A stretch of DNA of 48,420 nt from UBA668 sp041178405 (GTDB lineage Bacteria > Actinomycetota > Acidimicrobiia > Acidimicrobiales > Ilumatobacteraceae), in assembly GCA_041178405.1 (NCBI GenBank), contig JBEGVK010000020.1, forward strand, positions 1 through 48,420, written 5' to 3'. Below the pieces are notes generated by a model. It saw only the letters and a list, made by a program, of their open reading frames with translations, was not told the DNA's origin and did not search any database. This document shows positions 8,003-16,109 of this stretch, piece by piece (positions within the stretch are counted from its first letter, which is position 1; each line of letters opens with the position of its first letter). The translations under genes and the position numbers were made by a program.

Positions 8003-9304
8003 GTGACCACCGCAGCCCCAGAGCGTTCCATCAGGATCGGTGTCCTCGGCTGCGGCAATGTCGGCGCGGCATTCGTCGACCTGGTCGGCCGTCAAGCCGA
8101 CTCGATTGCTGCCCGCACTGGCCTGCGGCTCGAAGTCGCCCGGGTCGCCGTTCGCAACCTCAGCGCCCAGCGCGACGTCTCGCTGGCCGCAGGAGTGCTC
8201 ACCCGTGATGCGCTCGACGTGGTGAACGACCCCGGCATCGACCTCGTCGTCGAGGTCATCGGGGGCATCGAGCCCGCCCGAGAACTCATCGTCACAGCAC
8301 TCCGCACGGGCAAGCCCGTCGTCACGGCGAACAAGGAATTGCTCGCCAACGTCGGGGCTGAGCTGTTCGCCGTAGCCGACGAGTCGGGCGTCGATCTGCT
8401 GTTCGAGGCAGCGGTAGCCGGCGGCATCCCGGTCATCCGCGCCCTTCGCGAGAGTCTTCGCGGCGAGCCGGTACGGCGCGTCATGGGCATCATCAACGGC
8501 ACCACCAACTTCATCCTCACCAAGATGACCGAGGAGGGGGCCGACTATGCCGCCGCACTGTCGGAGGCCCAGCGGCTCGGCTTCGCCGAACGCGACCCGA
8601 CGGCCGATGTCGAGGGATTCGATGCAGCTGCCAAGGCAGCGATCATCGCCACGGTGGCGTTCGGCGCCCGCGTCGTCGCCGGCGACGTGTACCACGAGGG
8701 CATCAGCCGCATCGGCGCGCACGACATCGCCATGGCAGACCGGCTGGGCTACGTGGTGAAGCTGCTGGGAATCGCCGAAGCCGACCCTGTCACCGGCGAC
8801 ATCGCAGTGCGAGTGCACCCGACGATGGTGCCCAAGCACCATCCGCTCGCCAGCGTGCGCGAGAGCTTCAACGCGGTCTTCGTCGAGGGCGCTGCTGTCG
8901 GCTCGCTGATGTTCTACGGACGTGGGGCTGGCGGCTTGCCGACCGCCAGCGCAGTGCTGGGCGACGTGATCGACGCCGCCTCGAATCTCTCGCGAGGCAC
9001 GTTCGGCTCGCTCGGCACGTTCGGCCGAGCTGCGATCCTGCCCATCGACGAGACCTCAGCGCAGTACCTGCTCAGCCTCGAGGTCGCCGACAGGCCAGGC
9101 GTGCTGCACGCCGTCACCGGCGTCTTCGCCCGTCACGGGGTGAGCATCAGGGCGGCCGAGCAGGAGGGCATCGGCCCCGATGCTCGGCTGGTGTTCATCA
9201 CCCACGAGGCACGTGAGGCCGACGTGCAGGCGACGGTCACCGAACTGCGCGGGCTCGATGTCGTGCGCAGCGTCGGCGGTCTGCTGCGCGTGATCGGGAG
9301 CTGA
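8003..9304 (+). CDS. hom: Homoserine dehydrogenase
   Basis: The enzyme reduces aspartate semialdehyde to homoserine with NAD(P)H, the branch toward threonine and methionine. It has 433 residues. A Rossmann nucleotide-binding segment GVLGCGNVGAA lies at 13-23, TANKELLA around 108-115 contains the conserved catalytic lysine (K111), and the catalytic domain with GIINGTTNFIL follows. The C-terminal roughly 75 residues, beginning near YLLSLEVADRPGVL, form an ACT domain, which in this family mediates feedback inhibition by threonine. The GTG start is fixed by the -10 element 6 bases upstream. thrC begins 9 bases after the stop, so the two form an operon. Confidence 0.96.
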   Translation: MTTAAPERSIRIGVLGCGNVGAAFVDLVGRQADSIAARTGLRLEVARVAVRNLSAQRDVSLAAGVLTRDALDVVNDPGIDLVVEVIGGIEPARELIVTALRTGKPVVTANKELLANVGAELFAVADESGVDLLFEAAVAGGIPVIRALRESLRGEPVRRVMGIINGTTNFILTKMTEEGADYAAALSEAQRLGFAERDPTADVEGFDAAAKAAIIATVAFGARVVAGDVYHEGISRIGAHDIAMADRLGYVVKLLGIAEADPVTGDIAVRVHPTMVPKHHPLASVRESFNAVFVEGAAVGSLMFYGRGAGGLPTASAVLGDVIDAASNLSRGTFGSLGTFGRAAILPIDETSAQYLLSLEVADRPGVLHAVTGVFARHGVSIRAAEQEGIGPDARLVFITHEAREADVQATVTELRGLDVVRSVGGLLRVIGS

Positions 9305-9313
9305 GCGGCAGCG

Positions 9314-10696
9314 ATGCGGTACGTCTCGACGAGGGGCGCAGCGCCCGACCTTGGCTTCATCGATGCGATGCTCGCCGGCCTTGCCGTCGACGGCGGCCTC
9401 TACGTTCCCGATCGCTGGCCGGCTCTGCCGGCGCTGCGTCCCGGCGACGACTATGCGGCCCGTGCGGCGCAGATCATCCAGCTGTTCGTCGGCGACGAGC
9501 TCGCGCCTGACACCGTGGCCCGGCTCTGCCGCGAGGCGTACGGCACGTTTGCCCATCCGGCCGTCGTGCCGCTGGTGCAACTCGAGCACGACCACTTCGT
9601 GCAGGAGCTGTTCCACGGTCCGACGCTGGCGTTCAAGGACGTGGCACTGCAGCTGCTCGGACGGCTGCTCGACGAGGTGCTCCGAGCCCGCGGCCAGCGG
9701 GTCACGATCGTCGGGGCGACGAGCGGCGACACCGGGTCGGCAGCGATCGACGGCGTGAGGGGCTGCGCGCAGGTCGACATCGTCATCCTCTACCCAGCAG
9801 GCCGCACGAGCGATGTCCAGCGACGGCAGATGACCACCGTCGACGAGCCCAACGTGCGAGTGGTCGCCGTCGATGGCACCTTCGACGACTGCCAGGACCT
9901 CGTCAAGGCGATGTTCAACCACGCCGAGTTCCGCGAGCGCATGGGGCTGAGCGCGGTCAACAGCATCAACTGGGCACGGGTGATGGCCCAGGTGGTCTAC
10001 TACGCCGTGGCTGCCGACGTGCTGGCCGGTCCCGTCGATGTGTGCGTGCCGAGCGGCAACTTCGGCAACGTGTTCGCCGGCTGGATCGCAAAGCGCGCGG
10101 GAGCATCGATCGGCTCGCTGATCGTGGCCACCAACGCCAACGACATCCTCCACCGCTTCTTCGCAGGCGGCGACATGTCGACGGTTCCCGTGGTGCCATC
10201 GCTGAGCCCGAGCATGGATATCCAGGTGTCGAGCAACTTCGAGCGACTGCTCTTCGAGATGAACGGCCGCGACGGCGAGGCGACCGCACGCCAGCTGCGG
10301 CAGTTCCGCGACACCGGCCGCCTCGAGGTGACGATGGCGCAGCGTGCCGAGTTCGTCGACGGCATCTTCGAGTCAGCCCGCCTCGACGATGCGGCCACAC
10401 TCGACGTCATGCGCGACGTGCACCAGTCGAGCGGCATGATGCTCGATCCACACACCGCGGTCGGCGTCGGTGCCGTCGAGCGTCTGCGCGCCGCCGGCCG
10501 CGTGCACGGCACCGCTGTCACGCTTGCCACGGCGCACCCTGCCAAGTTCCCCGACGCGGTCGAGCGGGCCACGGGACGCCGCCCCAGCCTGCCGCCGCAC
10601 CTCGCCGACCTCTTCGACCGCCCCGAGCGGTTCGCCTCGCTGCCCAACGACCTCGGCGCTGTGGAGCAGTACGTGTCGACGGCGTTCGCCCGCTGA
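9314..10696 (+). CDS. thrC: Threonine synthase
   Basis: This PLP-dependent enzyme converts O-phosphohomoserine to threonine and phosphate. At 460 residues with an N-terminal YVSTRG segment, it belongs to the longer (E. coli/yeast-type) threonine synthases rather than the short plant-like form. The PLP lysine is K108 in GPTLAFKDVALQLLG, and GATSGDTGSAA is the phosphate-binding loop. It follows hom by 9 bases. In many actinobacteria thrB (homoserine kinase) comes next, but here the next gene is rho, so the kinase that feeds this enzyme must be encoded elsewhere. Confidence 0.95.
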   Translation: MRYVSTRGAAPDLGFIDAMLAGLAVDGGLYVPDRWPALPALRPGDDYAARAAQIIQLFVGDELAPDTVARLCREAYGTFAHPAVVPLVQLEHDHFVQELFHGPTLAFKDVALQLLGRLLDEVLRARGQRVTIVGATSGDTGSAAIDGVRGCAQVDIVILYPAGRTSDVQRRQMTTVDEPNVRVVAVDGTFDDCQDLVKAMFNHAEFRERMGLSAVNSINWARVMAQVVYYAVAADVLAGPVDVCVPSGNFGNVFAGWIAKRAGASIGSLIVATNANDILHRFFAGGDMSTVPVVPSLSPSMDIQVSSNFERLLFEMNGRDGEATARQLRQFRDTGRLEVTMAQRAEFVDGIFESARLDDAATLDVMRDVHQSSGMMLDPHTAVGVGAVERLRAAGRVHGTAVTLATAHPAKFPDAVERATGRRPSLPPHLADLFDRPERFASLPNDLGAVEQYVSTAFAR

Positions 10697-10715
10697 GCGC
10701 AGTCGACGGTCCGGT

Positions 10716-10734
10716 TCTCGCGGGCACGGCGAGA
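10716..10734 (+). terminator. Possible terminator hairpin after thrC
   Basis: TCTCGC at 10716-10721 pairs with GCGAGA at 10729-10734 around a 7-base loop, 20 bases after the thrC stop. There is no U tract. Confidence 0.3.
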
Positions 10735-10762
10735 CGTTGAGGAAGATCGATCGGTCCGGCGT

Positions 10763-10790
10763 TGCGATGGGCTGATCGGCTGCTATGGTG
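10763..10790 (+). promoter_or_regulatory. Sigma70-type promoter for rho
   Basis: TTGCGA (10763-10768) and TATGGT (10785-10790) are separated by 16 bases, giving one of the few full -35/-10 promoters in the window. The predicted start is near 10797, at the foot of the first hairpin of the leader, leaving a 5' untranslated region of about 158 bases. Confidence 0.5.
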
Positions 10791-10796
10791 CAGAGG

Positions 10797-10860
10797 TCCG
10801 GGTTGCCGGACGATCCCCGCTGTGAAGTGCCACCTCAGGCACAGGCCGCGGCCGGGGACA
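10797..10860 (+). promoter_or_regulatory. Structured 5' leader of rho
   Basis: The leader begins with a perfect hairpin, GTCCGG-GTTG-CCGGAC (10797-10812). TCCCC (10815-10819) can then pair with GGGGA (10855-10859), enclosing a second hairpin GTGCC-ACCTCA-GGCAC (10828-10843) and the palindrome GGCCGCGGCC (10845-10854). This is a compact branched structure unlike its surroundings. It matches no riboswitch class I can name. Autoregulation of rho through its leader is known in E. coli, so a similar role is plausible here. Confidence 0.4.
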
Positions 10861-10954
10861 TGTTTCCAGGCGGTCTCGCCGCCGGTCGCCCGTGTGATCA
10901 CCGATGGTCACCGTGCCGTCCGCGCTGCCGCCCCTCGCAGAAAGCAGGTGGCCA

Positions 10955-12694
10955 GTGGCCGCAGAAGCGCTTGAGCAGTCAGTGCTCGACAGCAAGGACA
11001 AGGATCAGCTGCTCGCCATTGCGCAGGCACTCGGGATCAAGACCAACGCCCGGGCCTCGAAGGCGACGCTCATCGACAAGATCCTCGAGACCGCAGGATC
11101 GGGACCGGCCGCTGCCGCCCCGGCGGCGGCCGAGGCTCCCGCTGCCGGGGGCCGGCGCGGCGTCCGCAACGGGGCTGCTGAGGCGAACGGGCATGACGGG
11201 GCCGGCGAGAGCGATGGCGACGGTACCGATGCCCACGCACGGGTGGCGGCGCCGAAGGCGCCCGAGCCCGAAGTGGTGCTCGGCCCCGACGGCGAGCCGC
11301 TCGCCGACTGGGAAGTCGAGCTGATGCGGTCGCGGGGATCGGCACAGGCCGATGGCGACGATGACGACGATGCCGAGGGCGCCGACGACGGCACCGACCC
11401 GGGTGGCAACGACAGCCGCCGCAAGCGCCGCCGCCGCCGCAACAAGAACCGCAGTGGGCAGGGCGGGCAGGGAGGCCATGGCTCGCAGGGCGGGTACGAC
11501 CGCGACTCGCGCCATGGGGGCGAGCGCGAGCGTGATGACTCCGCTGCGCCCACGAGCAGCGAGCCGGTACAGGTGTCGGGGTACCTCGACCTGCGCGATG
11601 AGGGATACGGGTTCCTGCGCGTCAACGGCTACCTGGCGAGCCGCGACGACGCCTATGTGCCGGTGAAGCTGACCCGTCAGTACGGCCTGCGCAAGGGCGA
11701 CCACGTCACTGGTCTCAGCCGCCCGGCAGGTCGAAACGAGAAGAACCCTGCCATGCTCGAGATCTACACGGTGAATGGTGCCGACCCCGAGGCGGCGCGC
11801 AACCGTCGGCGCTTCGAGGACCTCACGGCGCTGTTCCCCGACGAGCGGCTCCGTCTCGAGGATTCCAGCGACCCGACGAACATGACGGCGCGCATCATCG
11901 ACCTCATCTCACCGATCGGCAAGGGGCAGCGCGGCATCATCGTCTCGCCGCCGAAGGCCGGCAAGACGACGATCATGAAGACGATCGCCACCTCGATCGA
12001 GCGCAACCATCCCGAGGTGCGCCTCATCGTGCTGCTCATCGACGAGCGGCCTGAGGAGGTCACCGACATGCGCCGCACGGTTCGCGGCGAGGTGATCGCC
12101 AGCACGTTCGACCGTCCGAGCGACGAGCACACGCACGTGGCCGAGCTGGCGATCGAGAAGGCCAAGCGCCTCGTCGAGCAGGGTGAGGACGTCGTGGTGA
12201 TCCTCGACGGCATCACCCGCCTCAGCCGCGCCTACAACCTCGCTGCGCCAGCCAGCGGGCGCATCCTGTCCGGTGGTATCGACGCCGGAGCGCTCTACCC
12301 GCCGAAGAAGTTCTTCGGTGCGGCGCGCAACGTTGAGGAGGGTGGCTCGCTCACCATCCTCGCCACGGCACTCGTCGAGACCAACAGCCGCATGGACGAG
12401 GCGATCTTCGAGGAGTTCAAGGGCACCGGCAACATGGAACTGCGCCTCGACCGGCGACTCTCCGAGCGCCGCATCTACCCGGCGATCGACGTCGATGCCT
12501 CCAGTACCCGTCACGAGGAACTGCTGTTCGACCGCAAGCAGCTGCAGATGGTCTGGAAACTGCGCCGCGTGCTCAGCGGCCTGGCCTCCGACGGCAACGC
12601 AGCCCCGGGCCTCGAACTGCTCATCGACCGGCTCAAGACCTTCCGCACCAATGACGAGTTCCTGGCCGAGATCGCCAAGCAGCCCAGCATGTGA
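10955..12694 (+). CDS. rho: Transcription termination factor Rho
   Basis: This hexameric RNA helicase/ATPase ends transcription of untranslated RNA. From GTG 10955 it has 579 residues. The N-terminal helix bundle is about 1-48, followed by a long insertion (about 50-203): first Ala/Gly-rich, then acidic with a run of Asp, then a strongly basic Arg/Lys stretch and a Gly/Gln/His/Arg tail. Next come the RNA-binding cold-shock-like domain (YLDLRDEGYGFLR, about 210-222) and the ATPase core with Walker A SPPKAGKT at 331-338 and the SGGIDAGAL Q-loop. Insertions of this kind are typical of actinobacterial Rho. I chose GTG 10955 because AGAAAGCAGG lies 6 bases upstream and the helix bundle begins there; ATG 10904 would add 17 unlikely residues. 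Confidence 0.96.
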   Translation: MAAEALEQSVLDSKDKDQLLAIAQALGIKTNARASKATLIDKILETAGSGPAAAAPAAAEAPAAGGRRGVRNGAAEANGHDGAGESDGDGTDAHARVAAPKAPEPEVVLGPDGEPLADWEVELMRSRGSAQADGDDDDDAEGADDGTDPGGNDSRRKRRRRRNKNRSGQGGQGGHGSQGGYDRDSRHGGERERDDSAAPTSSEPVQVSGYLDLRDEGYGFLRVNGYLASRDDAYVPVKLTRQYGLRKGDHVTGLSRPAGRNEKNPAMLEIYTVNGADPEAARNRRRFEDLTALFPDERLRLEDSSDPTNMTARIIDLISPIGKGQRGIIVSPPKAGKTTIMKTIATSIERNHPEVRLIVLLIDERPEEVTDMRRTVRGEVIASTFDRPSDEHTHVAELAIEKAKRLVEQGEDVVVILDGITRLSRAYNLAAPASGRILSGGIDAGALYPPKKFFGAARNVEEGGSLTILATALVETNSRMDEAIFEEFKGTGNMELRLDRRLSERRIYPAIDVDASSTRHEELLFDRKQLQMVWKLRRVLSGLASDGNAAPGLELLIDRLKTFRTNDEFLAEIAKQPSM

Positions 12695-12729
12695 CGGCCC
12701 GGCCGGGTGTCGGCACCGGGCCCGGTCGC

Positions 12730-12735
12730 TACACT
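12730..12735 (+). promoter_or_regulatory. -10 element TACACT upstream of rpmE
   Basis: TACACT would start a transcript near 12742, giving a short leader with a good GGAG ribosome binding site (12751-12754) 6 bases before the ATG at 12761. Confidence 0.45.
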
Positions 12736-12760
12736 CCGTCCCCTAGTCCTGGAGAACGCA

Positions 12761-12973
12761 ATGAAGACCGAGATCCACCCCACCTACGGCGACCTCACCG
12801 TGAAGTGCTCGTGCGGCAATACCTTCACCACGGGCTCCACCCGCACCGGCGAGTTGTTCGTCGAACTCTGCAACGAGTGCCATCCCTTCTTCACCGGCAA
12901 GCAGAAGCTCGTCGACACCGGCGGCCGCGTCGAGCGCTTCAACAAGCGCTACGGCTCTCGCAAGTCGAAGTGA
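12761..12973 (+). CDS. rpmE: 50S ribosomal protein L31
   Basis: This 70-residue protein is bacterial L31, which bridges the 50S and 30S subunits. It starts MKTEIHPTYGD. It keeps four cysteines (C16, C18, C37, C40) that bind zinc, so it is the zinc-containing (C+) form; actinobacteria often keep a second zinc-free copy elsewhere for zinc limitation. The ATG at 12761 has GGAG 6 bases upstream; a longer in-frame extension to 12707 is not like L31. It follows rho directly, as in many actinobacteria. Confidence 0.96.
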   Translation: MKTEIHPTYGDLTVKCSCGNTFTTGSTRTGELFVELCNECHPFFTGKQKLVDTGGRVERFNKRYGSRKSK

Positions 12974-12998
12974 CAGCCGCCCGTCCGTCGGGCTGCTG
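12974..12998 (+). terminator. Terminator-like hairpin after rpmE
   Basis: CAGC-x-GCCCG (12974-12983) pairs with CGGGC-x-GCTG (12989-12998) around TCCGT, directly after the stop codon. The stem has nine pairs and one mismatch. No U tract follows. Confidence 0.45.
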
Positions 12999-13048
12999 AC
13001 GCGCCACACCCTCGGGCGCCTCGTTGCCCATCTGGGTGAACTGACTCC

Positions 13049-14065
13049 GTGAGCGATCCGAACCGTCTCGCCGGCCTCCGAGCCGTCAAGCTCGCTGCCC
13101 TCGTCGGCGACCACCTCGCCTCGACCGGCGAGAACGAGGCAGCGCTGCGGCCAGGGGAGTTCGCGCCCGGTGCCGCCCTGCTCCACGACGACGAGTCGTG
13201 GGTGCTCGTCGATGACCGACCAGGCGCACTGCCATCCAGTGGTCTCGGCGGCCCCCTGGCGTGGGCGATGCGGCATGGCGCTCGCCGACTGCACGTGGTG
13301 GTCGACGACGGGGCAGGCGGACTGGCGCGACGTGCTGCCGGTTTCTCGCTGCCGGTGAGCGTCTGGACGGTCAGCGGACGGTCGCTCGTCGCGGCACGGA
13401 GTGCGCCGCTGCCCGTGCCGGCACAGGTGCCGTCGTCACACCTGGCCTTCGAGCATGTCATCGCCGCCGCAGGCGCCGAGCCGGTGGTCGAGCATGGCGT
13501 GCTGTGCGGCGAGGTGCTCGGCCTCGAGGTCTGCCGTGTGGTCGACGATCCCGACACCGGTGGCGTCCGACTCGACATCGGCATCGGCGACCACGACCGC
13601 GAGGCGTTCAGGCTGCTGCATGGTGAGCGACCGCCCGTCGAGGCACTCGCCGATGTCGTCGCCACCGTCGGCATGCATCGCCGCGATCCGACCGCGTCGC
13701 ATCCGCTCGCCAGGCTCGCCCGCGAGCGCCTGCTGCGAGCCGCCGTGATCCGGCAGCCATCGTGCGTCGGGGCCACGTCAGTGGTGGCGAGCCCGCCGCC
13801 CGAGCCGCGGCCGAATCTGAAGGATCCCGTGCCCTGTGTCGCAATTGCCGATGCGGACGGCGGGAGGCGACTGCTGGTTCTCAGCACCGGCGTCGATCTC
13901 GATGCCGTACCCGCCTGTGTCGACGCCCGACTGGCGACCGGTATCGCCGACTGCGCCCTCGTGGTGCCGATCCGCGACGCCATCCCGGTGCAGCGCATGC
14001 TCGCTGCTGCAGCAGTGCCACCAGTCGAGGTGCTGGCGATCGACATGCCACCGCTGCAGCCGTAG
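13049..14065 (+). CDS. Conserved-looking hypothetical protein between rpmE and prfA
   Basis: This 338-residue protein has a credible coding pattern but I do not recognise the family. The N-terminal third reads like an alpha/beta domain (GAALLHDDESWVLVDDRPG, then an ARRLHVVVDDGAGG strand). The middle part contains a segment where HADGGD-like strings are absent but paired Val/Asp strands recur. The end (ATGIADCALVVPIRDAIPV) again suggests a beta-alpha unit. There is no signal peptide or membrane helix, so it is probably cytosolic. The GTG at 13049 has a poor -10-like TGAACT 6 bases upstream. Its place in the rho-rpmE-prfA-prmC block suggests a link with translation or termination, but this is position only. 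The stop TAG forms part of the prfA -10 element. Confidence 0.7.
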   Translation: MSDPNRLAGLRAVKLAALVGDHLASTGENEAALRPGEFAPGAALLHDDESWVLVDDRPGALPSSGLGGPLAWAMRHGARRLHVVVDDGAGGLARRAAGFSLPVSVWTVSGRSLVAARSAPLPVPAQVPSSHLAFEHVIAAAGAEPVVEHGVLCGEVLGLEVCRVVDDPDTGGVRLDIGIGDHDREAFRLLHGERPPVEALADVVATVGMHRRDPTASHPLARLARERLLRAAVIRQPSCVGATSVVASPPPEPRPNLKDPVPCVAIADADGGRRLLVLSTGVDLDAVPACVDARLATGIADCALVVPIRDAIPVQRMLAAAAVPPVEVLAIDMPPLQP

Positions 14066-14068
14066 CCT
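14063..14068 (+). promoter_or_regulatory. -10 element TAGCCT of a possible leaderless prfA promoter
   Basis: TAGCCT ends 8 bases before the prfA GTG at 14077. Its first three bases are the stop codon of the upstream gene, so the element is partly constrained by coding. Confidence 0.35.
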
Positions 14069-14076
14069 CGACGTCA

Positions 14077-15141
14077 GTGTTCGACCGCCTGCAGTCCCTT
14101 GAGGACGAGTTCGTCTCGCTCGAGGCGAGCCTCTCCGATCCCGATCTGGCGAGCGATCAGGCGCGCCTTCGCGACGTGACCCGCCGTTACAAGGATCTCT
14201 CACCGGTAGTCGACTGCATCCGCCGCTTTCGCAGTCGGAGTGCCGATGCCGATGCGGCGCGCGAGCTGATGACCGTGGCCTCCGACGACGAGCGAGAGTC
14301 GCTGCGCGCCGAACTCGATGCAGCTGGGCGAGACCTGGTGGCCCTCGAGGACGAGCTGCGGCTGCTGATGCTGCCGAAGGATCCCAACGACGGGCGGCCC
14401 GTCATCGTCGAGATCCGCGGTGCGGAGGGCGGCGAAGAGGCGAACCTGTTCGCCCGCGACCTCTACGACATGTACCGGGCATTTGCCGGCTCCAAGGGAT
14501 GGGCGATCGACGTCCTGTCCGAGGATCGCAGCGATCTCGGCGGACTGAATCAGGTGACATTCGAGGTGCGCGGCGACACCGCGTGGAGCCGTCTCAAGTT
14601 CGAGGGAGGTCCGCACCGCGTGCAGCGGGTGCCGGTGACCGAGAGCCAGGGCCGCATCCACACCTCGTCGGCAACGGTGCTGGTGATGCCCGAGGCAGAG
14701 GAGATCGACATTGCCGTCGATCCCGCCGACCTCGACATCGACGTATACCGCAGCAGCGGCGCAGGCGGGCAGAGCGTCAACACCACCGACTCTGCGGTGC
14801 GCATCACGCACCGTCCGACGGGCGTGGTCGTGACGATGCAGGACGAGCGCAGCCAGATCCAGAATCGGGCGAAGGCAATGACGGTGCTTCGGTCGCGGCT
14901 GCTGCAACTGGCGACCGCCGAGCGCGACGCAGCGCTCTCGGTGGAGCGCAGGGCCCAGGTGGGCGGCGGCGGGCGCGGCGAGAAGATCCGCACCTACAAC
15001 TTCAAGGAAAACCGCCTCACCGACCATCGCATCGGATTCACGATCTACCGGCTCGCCGACGTGCTGGCCGGCGACCTCGACGAGGTGGTCGACGCGCTGG
15101 CGGCCGATGAACGGGCACGGCAGCTGGCAGGGGAAGAGTGA
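14077..15141 (+). CDS. prfA: Peptide chain release factor 1
   Basis: RF1 recognises UAA and UAG stop codons and triggers peptide release. It has 354 residues from the GTG at 14077. The GGQ motif that reaches the peptidyl-transferase centre is at 230-232 within RSSGAGGQSVNTTDSA. The codon-reading loop reads PVT (186-188), a PxT form that marks RF1 rather than the SPF of RF2. EIRGAEGGEEANLFA around 112-126 is also diagnostic. The stop overlaps the prmC start by 4 bases; PrmC methylates the Gln of this GGQ motif, so the pairing is functional. Confidence 0.97.
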   Translation: MFDRLQSLEDEFVSLEASLSDPDLASDQARLRDVTRRYKDLSPVVDCIRRFRSRSADADAARELMTVASDDERESLRAELDAAGRDLVALEDELRLLMLPKDPNDGRPVIVEIRGAEGGEEANLFARDLYDMYRAFAGSKGWAIDVLSEDRSDLGGLNQVTFEVRGDTAWSRLKFEGGPHRVQRVPVTESQGRIHTSSATVLVMPEAEEIDIAVDPADLDIDVYRSSGAGGQSVNTTDSAVRITHRPTGVVVTMQDERSQIQNRAKAMTVLRSRLLQLATAERDAALSVERRAQVGGGGRGEKIRTYNFKENRLTDHRIGFTIYRLADVLAGDLDEVVDALAADERARQLAGEE

Positions 15142-16079
15142 CCCCAGTGTGTCCCGTCGGCTCAGAGCCGTCACCTGCGGAGGGCGCTGCGCCGCATCCG
15201 TCGACGGGCATGCCGGTGCGCACCTGGCGCACTGTGCTCGACAGCACGACCGCCTCGGTCGGTGCCAGGCCCCAGGCCCGCTGGCTGTGCGAGGAGGCCA
15301 GCGGGGCGTTCGGCAACGATTTCGACGAGGTGCTCGACGACGAGCCGACCACCCGGATGATGGCGCACCTCGCAGCCATGCTCGAGCGCCATGCGACCGG
15401 CGAGCCGCTGCAGTACGTGCTCGGCCACTGGTCGTTCCGCCACCTCGACCTGCTCGTCGACCAACGCGTGCTCATTCCGCGACCGGAGACCGAGATCCTG
15501 GCCGGACTCGCCATCGACCTCATGCGCTCGGCACTCGCCGGCGGTCAGTCGTCGGTGCGGTGCGTCGATCTCGGCACCGGCAGCGGCGCCATCGGCCTGT
15601 CGCTCGCCCTCGAGTTGCCGAGGGGTGCCGCCGAGGTGTGGCTCTGCGACCTGTCGTCCGATGCACTCGACGTGGCGCGCGCCAACCTTGCCGGTCTCGG
15701 CGTGGCGGGGCACGGCGTGCGGGTCGCGCAGGGGAGCTGGTTCGAGGCGCTGCCCGTCGACCTGTGCGGCTCCCTCGACCTCGTGGCTGCCAACCCTCCC
15801 TACGTGGCCGACGGCGACCCCGACGTCGATGCAGCGGTACGCGACTGGGAGCCGGCCGCTGCAGTGTGGTCGGGGCCCGACGGACTCGAGGCCCACCGGG
15901 TCATCTGCGCCACGGCCGCCCGGTGGCTGCGTCCCGGCGGCTGGTTGGTGTGCGAGATCGGATCGACGCAGGGCCACGACGTGGCGGCCCTGATGTCGGA
16001 CGCGGGTCTCGGCGACGTCGAGGTGCGCCCTGATCTCGCAGGCCGCGACCGCATCGTGACGGGACGCCGCCCCGGCTGA
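15138..16079 (+). CDS. prmC: Peptide chain release factor N5-glutamine methyltransferase
   Basis: PrmC (HemK) transfers a methyl group from S-adenosylmethionine to the Gln of the release-factor GGQ motif. It has 313 residues. An N-terminal helical domain that docks the release factor is followed by IPRPETE (113-119), the SAM-binding loop DLGTGSGAIG (144-153) and the substrate-binding NPPY (219-222). The GTG at 15138 overlaps the prfA stop and gives a slightly long N-terminus; the internal ATG near residue 25 is a possible alternative start. The next gene lies on the other strand and converges. Confidence 0.95.
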   Translation: MTPVCPVGSEPSPAEGAAPHPSTGMPVRTWRTVLDSTTASVGARPQARWLCEEASGAFGNDFDEVLDDEPTTRMMAHLAAMLERHATGEPLQYVLGHWSFRHLDLLVDQRVLIPRPETEILAGLAIDLMRSALAGGQSSVRCVDLGTGSGAIGLSLALELPRGAAEVWLCDLSSDALDVARANLAGLGVAGHGVRVAQGSWFEALPVDLCGSLDLVAANPPYVADGDPDVDAAVRDWEPAAAVWSGPDGLEAHRVICATAARWLRPGGWLVCEIGSTQGHDVAALMSDAGLGDVEVRPDLAGRDRIVTGRRPG

Positions 16080-16109
16080 CCAGACGGAGGCTGTGTCGTC
16101 GGCCAGCGG

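Noticed and set aside
6050..8842. A 930-codon open frame on the minus strand across lysA, the LPXTG-type gene and hom
   Set aside because: It mirrors strongly coding plus-strand genes, has low-complexity His/Arg/Asp composition and matches no family. In GC-rich DNA such antisense frames are expected.
10904..10954. Upstream ATG start for rho, adding 17 residues
   Set aside because: The GTG at 10955 has a ribosome binding site at the right distance and begins the known N-terminal helix bundle. The extra residues are untypical.
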